A stretch of DNA of 64,000 bases from Pseudomonas sp. MN1F (GCF_009391885.1 NZ_VZII01000007.1:248001-312000), one strand, 5' to 3'. Positions 47,174-56,156 are shown, counted from the first letter of the stretch. The notes: generated by a model not told the origin, from the sequence alone. A program made the numbers and translations.

Positions 47174-48214
47174 ATGGAATACCGCAAGCTCGGCCGTACC
47201 GACCTCGACGTCAGCGCCCTGTGCCTGGGCACCATGACCTGGGGCGAGCAGAACACCCAGGACGAGGCCTTCGAGCAGATTGCGCTGGCCAAGGCCAGCG
47301 GCATCAACTTCATCGACACCGCCGAGATGTATCCGGTGCCGCCACGCCCGGAAACCTATGCCGCCACCGAGCGCATCATCGGCAACTGGTTCCGGGCCAA
47401 CGGTGATCGCGATGACTGGGTATTGGCCAGCAAGGTCGCCGGCCCTGGCAACGGCATCAGCCACATCCGCGACGGCCAACTCAAGCACAACCGCCAGCAC
47501 ATCGTCGCCGCGCTGGACGAGAGCCTCAAGCGCCTGCACACCGACCGCATCGACCTCTACCAGCTGCACTGGCCGGAGCGCAGCACCAACTTCTTCGGCA
47601 AGCTGGGTTACCAGCACCTGGCCAACGACCTGTTCACCCCACTGGAAGAAACCCTCGAGGTGCTCGACGAGCAGGTGCGTGCCGGCAAGATCCGTCACAT
47701 CGGCCTGTCCAACGAAACCCCGTGGGGCACCATGAAGTTCCTGCAACTGGCCGATAGCCGCGGCTGGCCGCGGGCGGTGTCGATCCAGAACCCTTACAAC
47801 CTGCTCAACCGCAGCTTCGAAGTGGGCCTGGCGGAAGTGGCGATCCGCGAACAATGCGGCCTGCTGGCCTATTCGCCACTGGCGTTCGGCTTGCTCTCAG
47901 GCAAGTACGAGAACGGTGCCCGGCCAGAAAAAGGCCGCCTGACCCTGTTCAGCCGCTTCGCCCGCTATTCCAACCCGCAGACCGTGGCAGCCTGCAGCCG
48001 CTATGTACAGCTGGCCCGGGCGCACGGCCTGGACCCGGCACAGATGGCCCTGGCGTTCGTGACCCGGCAGCCATTCGTGACCAGCAACATCATTGGCGCA
48101 ACCGACCTGGTGCAACTGCAGAGCAATCTCGACAGCCAGCAGCTGAACCTCAGCGACGAACTGCTCGCGGCAATCGAGGCGATCCATCAGGAGCAGCCGA
48201 ATCCCGCGCCTTGA
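47174..48214 (+). CDS. tas: NADP(H)-dependent aldo-keto reductase, Tas family
   Basis: The 346-residue TIM-barrel oxidoreductase aligns closely with E. coli Tas, which reduces carbonyl compounds with NADPH; the natural substrate is unknown. Family segments include GTMTWGEQNTQDEAF (about residues 20-34), AEMYPVPPRPETY, IQNPYNLLNRSFEVGLAE and LDPAQMALAFVTRQPF. The start MEYRKLGRTDLDV at 47174 has AAGGAG 10 bases upstream; a 52-codon upstream extension was rejected. Confidence 0.92.
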   Translation: MEYRKLGRTDLDVSALCLGTMTWGEQNTQDEAFEQIALAKASGINFIDTAEMYPVPPRPETYAATERIIGNWFRANGDRDDWVLASKVAGPGNGISHIRDGQLKHNRQHIVAALDESLKRLHTDRIDLYQLHWPERSTNFFGKLGYQHLANDLFTPLEETLEVLDEQVRAGKIRHIGLSNETPWGTMKFLQLADSRGWPRAVSIQNPYNLLNRSFEVGLAEVAIREQCGLLAYSPLAFGLLSGKYENGARPEKGRLTLFSRFARYSNPQTVAACSRYVQLARAHGLDPAQMALAFVTRQPFVTSNIIGATDLVQLQSNLDSQQLNLSDELLAAIEAIHQEQPNPAP

Positions 48215-48220
48215 ACAGCA

Positions 48221-48240
48221 TGGGCCGCCACGCGGCCCTT
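48221..48240 (+). terminator. Stem-loop after tas
   Basis: A 7-bp stem GGGCCGC / GCGGCCC with a CAC loop lies 8 bases after the tas stop, followed by TTCT. It is a likely but weak terminator. Confidence 0.5.
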
Positions 48241-48318
48241 CTGTGACACGGGGTAGACACAATCGCCAAAAAATAAGACGATCCAGCCGGTGATTGACCA
48301 CTCTACCCTATAAGAACA

Positions 48319-49323
48319 ATGACAATGATGTTTACCCAACCCTCCGCGTCGTTGCGGCGCGTCAGCATCCTGGCCATTGACAAGGTGTTCGCTTCGACCC
48401 TGATGCAGGCCAAGGATTTCTTCCACCTCGCCAGCTTGCGCTACAGCAAGCAGCTGGGCCTGGGCTTGCAGCCCATGTTCGAGATTCACCTGGTGAGCCC
48501 CGATGCCCAGCCGGTGGACAGCTTCAGCAATGTGCAGCTGCCGGTCGATGGCGGCCTCGATGATGCCGACGTGATCATCCTCCCGGCCTTCTGGGAGGAT
48601 TTCGACAACCTGCTGCAACGTTATCCACAGGTGCTGCCTTGGCTGCGCGAACAGCACGCCCGTGGCGCCGTGCTGTGCGCTGAAGCCAGCGGGGTGTTCT
48701 GGCTGGCCGAATCCGGCCTGCTCGACGGCAAGGAAGCGACCACCTACTGGCGCTTCTTCAACAGCTTCACCGAGCGCTTCCCGAAGATTCGCCTGAACCA
48801 GGACAAGCACCTGACCGACGCCGACAATCTGTACTGCGCCGGCGGCACCACATCGGCCTGCGACCTGTACATCTACCTGATCGAGCGTTTCTGCGGCGCC
48901 AATGTGGCGCGTGCCGTGGCCCGCGACATCCTCTACGAAGTGCAGCGCAACTACACCCCAGGGCGCATGGGCTTTGGCGGCCAGAAGCTGCACCAGGACC
49001 TGATCATCCTGCAGATCCAGCACTGGCTGGAGGAACACTTCGCCGACAAGTTCCGCTTCGAGGATGTGGCCCGCAACCATGGCATGAGCATCCGCAACTT
49101 CATGCGCCGCTTCCAGGGAGCGACCGGCGACAAGCCGTTGCACTACCTGCAGCGGCTACGCATCGAGACGGCCAAGGGGCTGCTGTCGAGCACGCGCAAG
49201 AGCATCAAGACCATCAGTTATGAGGTCGGCTATGACGATGCGAGTTTCTTTGCGCGGTTGTTCCGCCAGCACACGGAGTTGTCGCCGAACCAGTATCGGC
49301 AGCAGTTCATGCAGGAAGCCTGA
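48319..49323 (+). CDS. GlxA-type AraC-family transcriptional regulator
   Basis: The 334-residue protein has an N-terminal DJ-1/PfpI amidase-like domain (about residues 12-200) with the Cys region GAVLCAEASGVFWLAESGLL. A C-terminal AraC-type domain with two helix-turn-helix units (FRFEDVARNHGMSIRNFMRR and KSIKTISYEVGYDDASFFAR) follows. Related regulators respond to choline-derived compounds or arginine. The effector here is unknown and no obvious target operon is adjacent. The ribosome site is weak and ATGs at 48319 and 48325 are both possible. Confidence 0.88.
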   Translation: MTMMFTQPSASLRRVSILAIDKVFASTLMQAKDFFHLASLRYSKQLGLGLQPMFEIHLVSPDAQPVDSFSNVQLPVDGGLDDADVIILPAFWEDFDNLLQRYPQVLPWLREQHARGAVLCAEASGVFWLAESGLLDGKEATTYWRFFNSFTERFPKIRLNQDKHLTDADNLYCAGGTTSACDLYIYLIERFCGANVARAVARDILYEVQRNYTPGRMGFGGQKLHQDLIILQIQHWLEEHFADKFRFEDVARNHGMSIRNFMRRFQGATGDKPLHYLQRLRIETAKGLLSSTRKSIKTISYEVGYDDASFFARLFRQHTELSPNQYRQQFMQEA

Positions 49324-49334
49324 GGCCTCCTGAG

Positions 49335-49436
49335 CTTCAAGCCGGAAGCTGCAAGCGGCAAGAAAAAGCAAAAAAGCCAGAGCAGCTCTCGAACTGTTCT
49401 GGCTTTTTCTTACCGCTTGCAGCTTGTGGCTTGCCG
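49335..49436. terminator. Nested inverted repeat between convergent genes
   Basis: The inner stem AAAAAAGCCAGAgCAG / CTGTTCTGGCTTTTT (about 49370-49409) is a bidirectional terminator. An outer imperfect stem pairs GGAAGCTGCAAGCGGCAAGA with a near-complement around 49410-49435. It separates the GlxA-type gene from zapE. Confidence 0.75.
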
Positions 49437-49442
49437 CTGCCC

Positions 49443-50537
49443 TTAGGGTTTGTGCGGGCGCGAAAGGAACTCGTGCGACTGCATTTCCAGCAAGCGGCTC
49501 AAGGTCCGCTGGAACTCGAAGCTCAGGCGCCCGCCGGTGTACAGGTCCTTGAGTTCCACTTCGGCCGAGATGATCAGCTTGACGTTGCGGTCGTAGAACT
49601 CGTCCACCATGTTGATGAAGCGGCGGGCAATGTCGTCGGTGGTGACGCCCATCTGCTCCACGTTGCTCAGCAACACGGCATGGAAGATCTTGCCCAGCTC
49701 GATGTAGTCGTTCTGGCTGCGCGGCCCGTCGCACAGGGCGCGGAAGTCGAACCAGGCGACGTCGTCGCAGGTGCGCAGGGCAGTGATCGGGCGGTTTTCG
49801 ATCATCAGCACGTCGTTCTCGACGGCCTGGGTGCACTCGGGCGTCAGCGCCTTGAAGCTGGCGCGCAGGCTCTGGTGCGCTGCGTCGTTGAGCGGGAAGT
49901 GGAACAGTTCGGCCTGCTCCAGGTGGCGCAGACGGTAGTCGACGCCGCTGTCGACGTTCACTACGTCGGTGAACTGCTTGATCATGGCGATGGCCGGCAG
50001 GAAGCGCGCGCGCTGCAGGCCGTCCTTGTACAGGCCGTCAGGGACGATGTTGGAAGTCGCCACCAGCGAGACGCCGTTCTTGAACAGCTCTTCCATCAGG
50101 GTGCCGAGGATCATGGCATCGGTGATGTCGGAGACGAAGAATTCGTCGAAGCAGATCACCCTGGCTTCGTCGCTGAAGCGCTTGGCGATGAGGGTCAGCG
50201 GGTTCTTCTCGCCCTTGAGGGTTTTCATTTCCTCGTGGACGCGCTTCATGAAGCGGTGGAAGTGCGTGCGCATCTTCTGCTTGAACGGCAGCGCTTCGTA
50301 GAAGGTGTCGACCAGATAGGTCTTGCCGCGCCCTACCCCACCCCAGAAGTACAGACCCTTGACTGGCGTCTGCTCCTTCTTGCCGAACAGCTTGCCGAAC
50401 ATGCCCGGCTTGTTGTTCTGCGCGTGCACCAGGTCGTCGTACAGGCGCTGCAGGTGACGAACCGCAGTTTCCTGCGCCGCATCATGGAAGAAGTCGGGAC
50501 GTTTCAGATCTGCTTGATATCGTTCTAGGGGCGTCAT
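49443..50537 (-). CDS. zapE: Cell division ATPase ZapE
   Basis: ZapE is an AFG1-type AAA+ protein that acts at constricting Z rings under stress in E. coli. The 364-residue product has Walker A in FWGGVGRGKTYLVD (about residues 64-77), Walker B in ARVICFDEFFVSDI, and the family-specific VATSNIVPDGLYKDGLQR. Length and motifs fit the family. It lies downstream of trpS, after a trpS terminator. Confidence 0.93.
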   Translation of the reverse strand: MTPLERYQADLKRPDFFHDAAQETAVRHLQRLYDDLVHAQNNKPGMFGKLFGKKEQTPVKGLYFWGGVGRGKTYLVDTFYEALPFKQKMRTHFHRFMKRVHEEMKTLKGEKNPLTLIAKRFSDEARVICFDEFFVSDITDAMILGTLMEELFKNGVSLVATSNIVPDGLYKDGLQRARFLPAIAMIKQFTDVVNVDSGVDYRLRHLEQAELFHFPLNDAAHQSLRASFKALTPECTQAVENDVLMIENRPITALRTCDDVAWFDFRALCDGPRSQNDYIELGKIFHAVLLSNVEQMGVTTDDIARRFINMVDEFYDRNVKLIISAEVELKDLYTGGRLSFEFQRTLSRLLEMQSHEFLSRPHKP

Positions 50538-50557
50538 GATTTCGTTAGCGAGGCAAC

Positions 50558-50590
50558 AAAAAACGGGCCGTCACTGTAGCGACAGGCCCG
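50558..50590 (-). terminator. Rho-independent terminator of trpS
   Basis: On the minus strand CGGGCC and GGCCCG flank a partly paired 15-base loop, followed by TTTTTT. It lies past the trpS stop and before zapE. Confidence 0.8.
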
Positions 50591-50622
50591 CTTAATGGCA
50601 ATCAGACTTGCGGCGAAATGCC

Positions 50623-51972
50623 TCAGTCCTGTTGCGGCTGAAGCGCTACACGCAGGCTTTCGATGGCCGAATCACGGGCTTCGGCAGTGTCGAACTGCGG
50701 CCCGTCGGCAACCTGCTCATCGTTCAGCCACAGGCTGAAGCCCAGGCCATCAACGCGCACATCGGCGTCGCCACCCTGCTGCAGCTGCTTGCTCACGGCA
50801 CCGGCGCTCTTGCCGTCGGCGAAGCTGCGCGACAGCAGCAGTTGCTCGCCATCGGCGGCCAGCAGGCGGAAGCGGAAGCTGCCGTCTTCATCACGGAAGC
50901 TGACGAAGCGCGCACTCTTGGCGGCTTTCTTCTTCACTTCGGTGTTGGCCTGCACGCTGCTGCGGAACGAGCGCAGGCCAACGGCTTCACGCAGCTGTTC
51001 GAGGAACGGGGTGGCGATCTTGCGGGCCTTGGCGGCGCCAGCAAGGAGGATGTCCTCCAGGTCCGCCGGGCGCGCGATCAGCTGGTGGTAGTGCTCGCGC
51101 TTCTCGGCCAACTGGCCGTCGAGCAGCTGGAACAGGCGCTGTTTCGCGTCGCCCCAGCCCAGGCCCTGCAGCAGCTCTTCGCGGAACTCGGCGCACTGCG
51201 CCGGCGTCGAGAAGGCCTGGAACAGGGTGAACAGGTGCGAGTTGTCCGGGTCCTTGGCTTCGCCAGGTGCACGCGAGTCGGTGACGATGCGCGAGATGGC
51301 GTCTTTCATGTCCTTGGCGCTGGTGAACAGCGGGATGGTGTTGTCGTAGCTCTTGGACATCTTGCGACCGTCCAGGCCCGGCAGGGTCGCCACGCTCTCC
51401 TCGATCACCGCTTCCGGCAGGGCGAAGAAGTCGTTGCCCTGGCCGAACAGGTGGTTGAAACGCTGGCCGATGTCGCGGGCCATTTCCACGTGCTGGATCT
51501 GGTCACGACCGACCGGCACCTTGTTGGCGTTGAACATCAGGATGTCCGCGGCCATCAGCACCGGGTAGCTGTACAGGCCCATGGTCACGCCGGCATCCGG
51601 GTCTTCGCCGGCTTCCAGGTTCTTGTCCACCGAGGCCTTGTAGGCGTGGGCGCGGTTGAGCAGGCCCTTGGCCGCAACGCAGGTCAGCAGCCAGGTCAGC
51701 TCGGGGATCTCGGGGATGTCGGACTGGCGGTAGAAGGTCACCTTCGCCGGGTCCAGGCCACCAGCCAGCCAGGTGGCGGCGATTTCCAGGCGCGAGCGCT
51801 GGATGCGCAGCGGGTCGTCGCACTTGATCAGGGCGTGGTAGTCGGCCAGGAAGTAGAACGAGTCGACACCCGGTTGCTGGCTGGCGACGATCGCCGGGCG
51901 GATGGCGCCGGCGTAGTTGCCCAGGTGCGGGGTGCCGGTGGTGGTGATACCGGTGAGGATGCGCGTGGTCAT
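50623..51972 (-). CDS. trpS: Tryptophan--tRNA ligase (long form)
   Basis: This class I synthetase charges tRNA-Trp. The 449-residue protein has the HIGH-type motif TGTPHLGNY (residues 12-20) and [10 protein letters not shown]. The roughly 100-residue C-terminal extension beyond the ~340-residue core (from about [18 protein letters not shown]) is typical of the long pseudomonad form. It starts 25 bases after the alpha/beta hydrolase gene. Confidence 0.96.
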   Translation of the reverse strand: MTTRILTGITTTGTPHLGNYAGAIRPAIVASQQPGVDSFYFLADYHALIKCDDPLRIQRSRLEIAATWLAGGLDPAKVTFYRQSDIPEIPELTWLLTCVAAKGLLNRAHAYKASVDKNLEAGEDPDAGVTMGLYSYPVLMAADILMFNANKVPVGRDQIQHVEMARDIGQRFNHLFGQGNDFFALPEAVIEESVATLPGLDGRKMSKSYDNTIPLFTSAKDMKDAISRIVTDSRAPGEAKDPDNSHLFTLFQAFSTPAQCAEFREELLQGLGWGDAKQRLFQLLDGQLAEKREHYHQLIARPADLEDILLAGAAKARKIATPFLEQLREAVGLRSFRSSVQANTEVKKKAAKSARFVSFRDEDGSFRFRLLAADGEQLLLSRSFADGKSAGAVSKQLQQGGDADVRVDGLGFSLWLNDEQVADGPQFDTAEARDSAIESLRVALQPQQD

Positions 51973-51997
51973 GGGTGTTCGCTTATTCAGGCTTGGC

Positions 51998-52633
51998 TCA
52001 GTTCGAAAGGCGCGGCAGCAGCAGATCCTTCAGATCGGTCAGCTTGCCATGGAAGAAGTGTCCGCATTCTGCCACTTTCAGCAGCTCATGGGGGCGCCCC
52101 AGTGCGTCGGACCATTCGTAAACCAGCTGCGGATCGACGACTTCGTCGGCGTCCGGCTGCACCACAGCGATCGGGCAGTGTTGCGGCAGCGGGAACTCTG
52201 CGGTCAGGCGCATCACCGCCGGGGCGATCATGAACAGCTGCTGCAGCGCCACGCCCTGGGCTTCCAGGCGCCCGGCCAGGCTGGTGGCGACAAAGCCACC
52301 GAACGAGAAGCCCATCAGTACCAACGGCAGCTCGGGATGCTTGGCACGCAACCAGGCCGCTGCGGCCTCGGCATCGGCCACTTCGCCAGCGCCCATGTCA
52401 TGGCTGCCGGCGCTCTGGCCAACGCCGCGGTAATTGAAGCGCAAGGTCACGTAGCCGGCATCGCGGGCGGTGCGCTGCAGGGTCGAGACCACCTTGTTGA
52501 GCATGGTGCCGCCCTGGACCGGGTTGGGGTGGCAGATCAACACCGCACCGCGGGCATCGGCCACGTCCAGGTACAAGGCTTCCAGCTGGCCGATCGGGCC
52601 ATCGATGAACAAGGGGGTTTCGCGGACAAGCAA
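51998..52633 (-). CDS. Alpha/beta hydrolase
   Basis: The 211-residue protein has the dienelactone-hydrolase-like layout: oxyanion region [15 protein letters not shown] (about residues 34-48), [13 protein letters not shown], nucleophile elbow GFSFGG (Ser in the middle), an acidic PDADEVVDP and the catalytic His in ECGHFFHG. The substrate is unknown. The start is TTG at 52631-52633 with GGAG 7 bases before it; no better start exists nearby. It lies upstream of trpS, as in PAO1. Confidence 0.85.
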   Translation of the reverse strand: MLVRETPLFIDGPIGQLEALYLDVADARGAVLICHPNPVQGGTMLNKVVSTLQRTARDAGYVTLRFNYRGVGQSAGSHDMGAGEVADAEAAAAWLRAKHPELPLVLMGFSFGGFVATSLAGRLEAQGVALQQLFMIAPAVMRLTAEFPLPQHCPIAVVQPDADEVVDPQLVYEWSDALGRPHELLKVAECGHFFHGKLTDLKDLLLPRLSN

Positions 52634-52768
52634 GGCACTACTCCGTGACCTCGAAGGGGGTCGTTTCGTCTAGGTGAGGAATTCTGTTCTGATTTGCGAT
52701 CGCTCGCGGTATACAGCGCAGGTCTGAGCCGTTAACGTAAAGCAAAGCCGTTTATAGAGGAAGGACTC

Positions 52769-53206
52769 GTGGAACTCTCGCTCCTTGTTTGGTTGTTGCC
52801 AACCCTGGCCCTGGTCATCGGTGTGGCGGTCGGTTTCATCGTTGCCCGCCTGCTGCCCAATGCGGCGCCCAGCAGCACTCAGCGTCAGCTGGATGATATT
52901 CAGAAGCGCTTCGACACTTACCAGAATGAGGTGGTCACCCACTTCAACAGCACTGCCGTGCTGGTCAAACGGCTGACCCAGAGCTACCAGGATGTACAGG
53001 ATCACCTGGCAGAGGGTGCCAACGCCCTGGCCCTCGACGACGTGACCCGCCAACGCCTGCTGGCTGCACTGCACTCGGAAGGCTCTCAGGTTCCACGCGA
53101 TCGCCTGACCCCACCAAAAGACACCGCCGAAGTGCCACGTGATTACGCGCCCAAAACGCCGAACTCGCCGGGCATGCTGGACGAGAGCTACGGGCTCAAG
53201 CGCTGA
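52769..53206 (+). CDS. zapG: YhcB/ZapG family inner-membrane protein
   Basis: This DUF1043 protein links envelope growth and division in E. coli. The 145-residue product has one N-terminal membrane segment (LVWLLPTLALVIGVAVGFIV, about residues 6-25), a coiled coil with QLDDIQKRFDTYQNEVVTHF, and a proline-rich disordered tail. The start is GTG at 52769 with GAGGAAGG upstream. In PAO1 this gene lies next to cysN; here about 4.6 kb intervenes. Confidence 0.9.
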   Translation: MELSLLVWLLPTLALVIGVAVGFIVARLLPNAAPSSTQRQLDDIQKRFDTYQNEVVTHFNSTAVLVKRLTQSYQDVQDHLAEGANALALDDVTRQRLLAALHSEGSQVPRDRLTPPKDTAEVPRDYAPKTPNSPGMLDESYGLKR

Positions 53207-53221
53207 TCCGCTGAAAAGAAC

Positions 53222-53245
53222 AAAGGCCTCGCATGAGGCCTTTTT
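53222..53245. terminator. Bidirectional terminator zapG / mdeA
   Basis: A 9-bp stem AAAGGCCTC / GAGGCCTTT with a GCAT loop and trailing T-run lies between the two convergent genes. Confidence 0.85.
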
Positions 53246-53265
53246 CTTGAGTGTGATTCACTGAT

Positions 53266-54462
53266 TTAGCTACAAGCCTTCAAAGCCTGCTCGACATCCG
53301 CCAGCAGATCCTCCACATCCTCCAGCCCCACCGACAACCGCACCAACCCCTCGGAAATGCCGTGATGCGCCCGCTCTTCGGGCGTGTAGCTGGAGTGGGT
53401 CATGCTCGCCGGATGCTGCGCCAGCGATTCGGCATCCCCCAGGCTCACCGCCCGGGCAAACAGTTGCAGCGCATTCATGAAGCGCCGCCCGGCCTCGATC
53501 CCGCCCTTGAGTTCGAAAGCGATCATGCCGCCCGGCAAGCGCATCTGCCGCTGCGCCAGTTCGTACTGGGCAAACGATGGTAGCCCCGGATACTGGATCA
53601 GCTCCACCTGTGGCTGGACCGCGAGAAACTCGGCAACCCGCTGGGCATTCGCGCAGTGGCGATCCATACGCAAAGCGAGTGTCTTGATGCCACGCATCAG
53701 CAGCGAGGCATCGTGCGGCGACAGCACAGCGCCCGTCATGTCCTTGAGGCCTTCAAGGCGAATGCGGTCCACCAGTGCCTTGCGTCCGATCACCAGCCCG
53801 GCCGTGATATCGCCGTGCCCACTGAGGTACTTGGTCGCCGAATGCACCACCAGGTCGGCCCCCTGCTCCAGCGGCCGCTGCAGGTAAGGCGTGCAATAGG
53901 TATTGTCGACCACGATATGCAGGTCATGCCCCCGCGCCGCTTCAGCAACTGCCGCGATATCGACCAGTTGCATGTTCGGGTTGGCCGGGGTTTCGAAGTA
54001 GATCATCCGGGTTTTAGCGTTGATCGCAGCCTTCAAGGCCTTGGCGTCATTGAGGTCGACATGGCGCACCTTCACTCCGAACTCGCCGATGCCATGGTGC
54101 ATGTAGGCGAAAGTGCAGCCATACACCGTGCGCCCGACGATCAACTCGTCACCGGGGCGCAGCAGGGTCCATAGCGTCGAGGTGATGGCCCCCATGCCCG
54201 ACGCCAGCGCCAAGCCTGCCTCGCCCCCTTCCAGAGAAGCCATGCGCTGCTCCAGCAAGGCCAGGGTCGGGTTGGAGATACGGCTGTAGAAGTGCCCGCC
54301 CTCCTCACCGGCAAAGCACGCCGCGCCGTATTCGACGCTGGGGAAGGCATAGGTTGCGGTCTGGTAAACCGGTGGCACCAGGGCGCCGCCGTGGGAAAGC
54401 GGATCGTAGCCATGATGGATGGCGCGGGTGGAAAAACCGGTGTTGTTATGGGAGTCGCGCAT
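53266..54462 (-). CDS. mdeA: L-methionine gamma-lyase
   Basis: This PLP enzyme splits methionine to methanethiol, 2-oxobutyrate and ammonia. The 398-residue length equals the P. putida enzyme, and near-identical segments are seen throughout. The PLP lysine is Lys211 in HSATKYLSGHGD. The substrate-specific residues Tyr114, Cys116 (VYGCTF), Lys240 and Asp241 (GLKDMTG) of methionine gamma-lyases are all present, which separates it from cystathionine gamma-synthases. It is divergent from its regulator mdeR. No mdeB (2-oxoacid dehydrogenase) gene follows; a terminator lies 20 bases downstream. Confidence 0.95.
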   Translation of the reverse strand: MRDSHNNTGFSTRAIHHGYDPLSHGGALVPPVYQTATYAFPSVEYGAACFAGEEGGHFYSRISNPTLALLEQRMASLEGGEAGLALASGMGAITSTLWTLLRPGDELIVGRTVYGCTFAYMHHGIGEFGVKVRHVDLNDAKALKAAINAKTRMIYFETPANPNMQLVDIAAVAEAARGHDLHIVVDNTYCTPYLQRPLEQGADLVVHSATKYLSGHGDITAGLVIGRKALVDRIRLEGLKDMTGAVLSPHDASLLMRGIKTLALRMDRHCANAQRVAEFLAVQPQVELIQYPGLPSFAQYELAQRQMRLPGGMIAFELKGGIEAGRRFMNALQLFARAVSLGDAESLAQHPASMTHSSYTPEERAHHGISEGLVRLSVGLEDVEDLLADVEQALKACS

Positions 54463-54517
54463 GGCAACAGCCTCTGGTGGTTTGTTATAAGCTTATGCCA
54501 CCGAGCTGCCTGAATTT

Positions 54518-54554
54518 TTCCAAAATTGCCCACGCATTCGCGCCTGTTTTGGAA
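54518..54554. promoter_or_regulatory. Inverted repeat in the mdeA-mdeR gap, candidate MdeR site
   Basis: TTCCAAAA (54518-54525) and its exact inverse TTTTGGAA (54547-54554) are separated by 21 bases within the 127-base divergent gap. Lrp-type regulators often bind such spaced AT-rich inverted repeats. This is an inference from position and symmetry. Confidence 0.4.
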
Positions 54555-54589
54555 TGAAAACAACAATTACAACACCAGGAGGGCAAATC

Positions 54590-55069
54590 ATGCCTTCAAG
54601 CCTCGACCGCACCGACCGCGCTCTGCTCGCTGCCCTGCAGGACAACGCCCGTCTGACCATTTCCGAACTTGCAGACCAGGTTGCGCTGACCACCTCGCCG
54701 TGCTGGCGGCGGGTCAAGTTGCTGGAGGATAACGGCTATATCACCGGCTACCAGGCCATCTTGTCGCCCAAGTCGCTGGGCTTTGGGGTGACGGCGTTTG
54801 TCAGCATCATGATGGATTCGCATACCAAGGACATGGCGCTGGCATTCGAGCAGCGACTGATGGAGATTCCCGAGATTGTTGTTTGTCACAACATCTCTGG
54901 GCGGTATGACTTTCTGTTGGAGATTCTGGCGAGGGATCTGGAGTCGTTCGGGGAATTTACTCGGGAGGTACTGCAGCGGTTGCCGGGGGTGAAGGAGATT
55001 TATTCGAGTTTTTCCTATAAGGCGGTCAAGGAAAAACGAGTGATTCCGGTATCAGAAATACACATCTGA
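54590..55069 (+). CDS. mdeR: Lrp/AsnC-family regulator of mdeA
   Basis: The 159-residue protein has an N-terminal helix-turn-helix (LLAALQDNARLTISELADQV then TTSPCWRRVKLLEDNGYI) and a C-terminal RAM/effector domain (PEIVVCHNISGRYDFLLEIL). In P. putida MdeR activates the divergent methionine gamma-lyase gene. The ATG at 54590 with GGAGGG 6 bases before it is chosen over an in-frame ATG 12 codons earlier. Confidence 0.9.
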   Translation: MPSSLDRTDRALLAALQDNARLTISELADQVALTTSPCWRRVKLLEDNGYITGYQAILSPKSLGFGVTAFVSIMMDSHTKDMALAFEQRLMEIPEIVVCHNISGRYDFLLEILARDLESFGEFTREVLQRLPGVKEIYSSFSYKAVKEKRVIPVSEIHI

Positions 55070-55090
55070 AAAGCCGCACCGTCTATAACG

Positions 55091-55135
55091 GTCTCCAAAC
55101 CGCTAGCATCAGAGCAACGCGTGCAGTTTGGAGAT
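55091..55135. repeat. Inverted repeat at left edge of the low-GC island
   Basis: GTCTCCAAAC (55091-55100) is mirrored by GTTTGGAGAT (55126-55135), nine of ten bases pairing across a 25-base loop. It lies between mdeR and the end of the lectin gene. It could be a weak terminator or an island-edge relic. Confidence 0.35.
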
Positions 55136-55162
55136 CGACAAGCTCTAATGCACCGCTATGAC

Positions 55163-55687
55163 TCATGGATAATCGTGAGGGATTTTAATAAACGGATCAG
55201 GAATGGGAGGGTAAACATGAGGGTATATTTTTGGATTTCGAGGCAGTCGTCCTGGCACATAACCTTGACGCGCCCATCGAACCTCCCCATTGCGGCCATC
55301 AAAAATTATAATATTTCCAGTATCGGTAACCTTCAGGTAATTATTTGTCCAATACGATCTATCCAGCGTCTCCGTGCTCTGCGCGGACCATATCCTATCG
55401 CGTGACGGATCATATAAAAAACCTGAGTTACTCACGACAAACTGAAGTGGCTCACGAGATCGATTACGGAACGTAGAGCTATATGGCTGCGTATGGTCAG
55501 CGACCCAAACGACCGAACCAGCGTCTTCCAAAACCAGATTACCATCGTCCCTGAGACGAAGTACAAACCTTCCATTATCAGATTTTATGAAATGCCCCGC
55601 CCGCATGGCCTGGTTAGGAGGAAGCAATACCCCTCCAGACCCTTGAAACAGCTGATATTGTATTTGTTGATACTTGCTTTTTTCCAT
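55163..55687 (-). CDS. Bulb-type (MMBL) lectin-domain protein
   Basis: The 174-residue protein contains one beta-prism II lectin domain, about residues 25-140, with three repeats: FVLRLRDDGNLVLEDAG...VVW, LQFVVSNSGFLYDP...IWSA, and YLKVTDTGNIIIFDG...VRWA. The mannose-site motif QxDxNxVxY is partly kept in repeat 1 (RDDGNLVLE) and degraded in the others. There is no signal peptide and the C-terminus is proline-rich. LlpA/putidacin-type bacteriocins carry two such domains in about 270-300 residues, so this is a single-domain relative. GGAG lies 9 bases before the ATG. GC is clearly below the flanks. Confidence 0.75.
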   Translation of the reverse strand: MEKSKYQQIQYQLFQGSGGVLLPPNQAMRAGHFIKSDNGRFVLRLRDDGNLVLEDAGSVVWVADHTQPYSSTFRNRSREPLQFVVSNSGFLYDPSRDRIWSAQSTETLDRSYWTNNYLKVTDTGNIIIFDGRNGEVRWARQGYVPGRLPRNPKIYPHVYPPIPDPFIKIPHDYP

Positions 55688-55973
55688 GACGAAAGTCTCC
55701 TTCAGGTAAGTGCCAGACACTACTCAACTAGTGGTACGCACTCATCATCCGCAAATGCAATCAACATTCACACCAAAAAGTATTCCCACCCCTGCCATGG
55801 GAAAAAATCCTACAACAACAATAGAATCCACCCACATATAGTCATCACATTTCGCATTGAGGAATTAGTCATAATCTCTCAGGCATGGCAAGCGCCCACT
55901 CGGCAGGCAAAATATACCTAACACACCAAACAACGCCCCAAATAACGTCACTACACATAAATTCGAGAACTGT

Positions 55974-56156
55974 ATGAAAAAGCTATTAGCAGTCGTTATT
56001 CTCATATTATCCGGATGCAAAGGCGAGATGCCCCTTTTGCTTCCTAACAGAGAAGAAATGAAATTCCAGTGTGACATGGACCCTTACAAACAGGGCTGCG
56101 AACGGATGATGGATTATCAAGAGCACCGTCGCTGGATCAAGAAACCAATGACCTGA
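55974..56156 (+). CDS. Small predicted lipoprotein, unknown function
   Basis: The 60-residue frame has a lipoprotein signal MKKLLAVVILILSGC (Cys15) followed by a charged region with two further cysteines (CDMDPYKQGC). I do not recognise the family. The signal closely resembles that of the truncated lipoprotein at 56917. Colicin loci encode small lysis lipoproteins, but this one is longer and different. The ribosome site is poor, and a minus-strand frame overlaps it, so it is moderately supported. Confidence 0.5.
   Translation: MKKLLAVVILILSGCKGEMPLLLPNREEMKFQCDMDPYKQGCERMMDYQEHRRWIKKPMT

Noticed and set aside
55974..56000. Possible LexA box near the small lipoprotein start
   Set aside because: CTGTATG is followed by CAG at the wrong spacing for the CTG-N10-CAG palindrome, so SOS control of the island is not supported.
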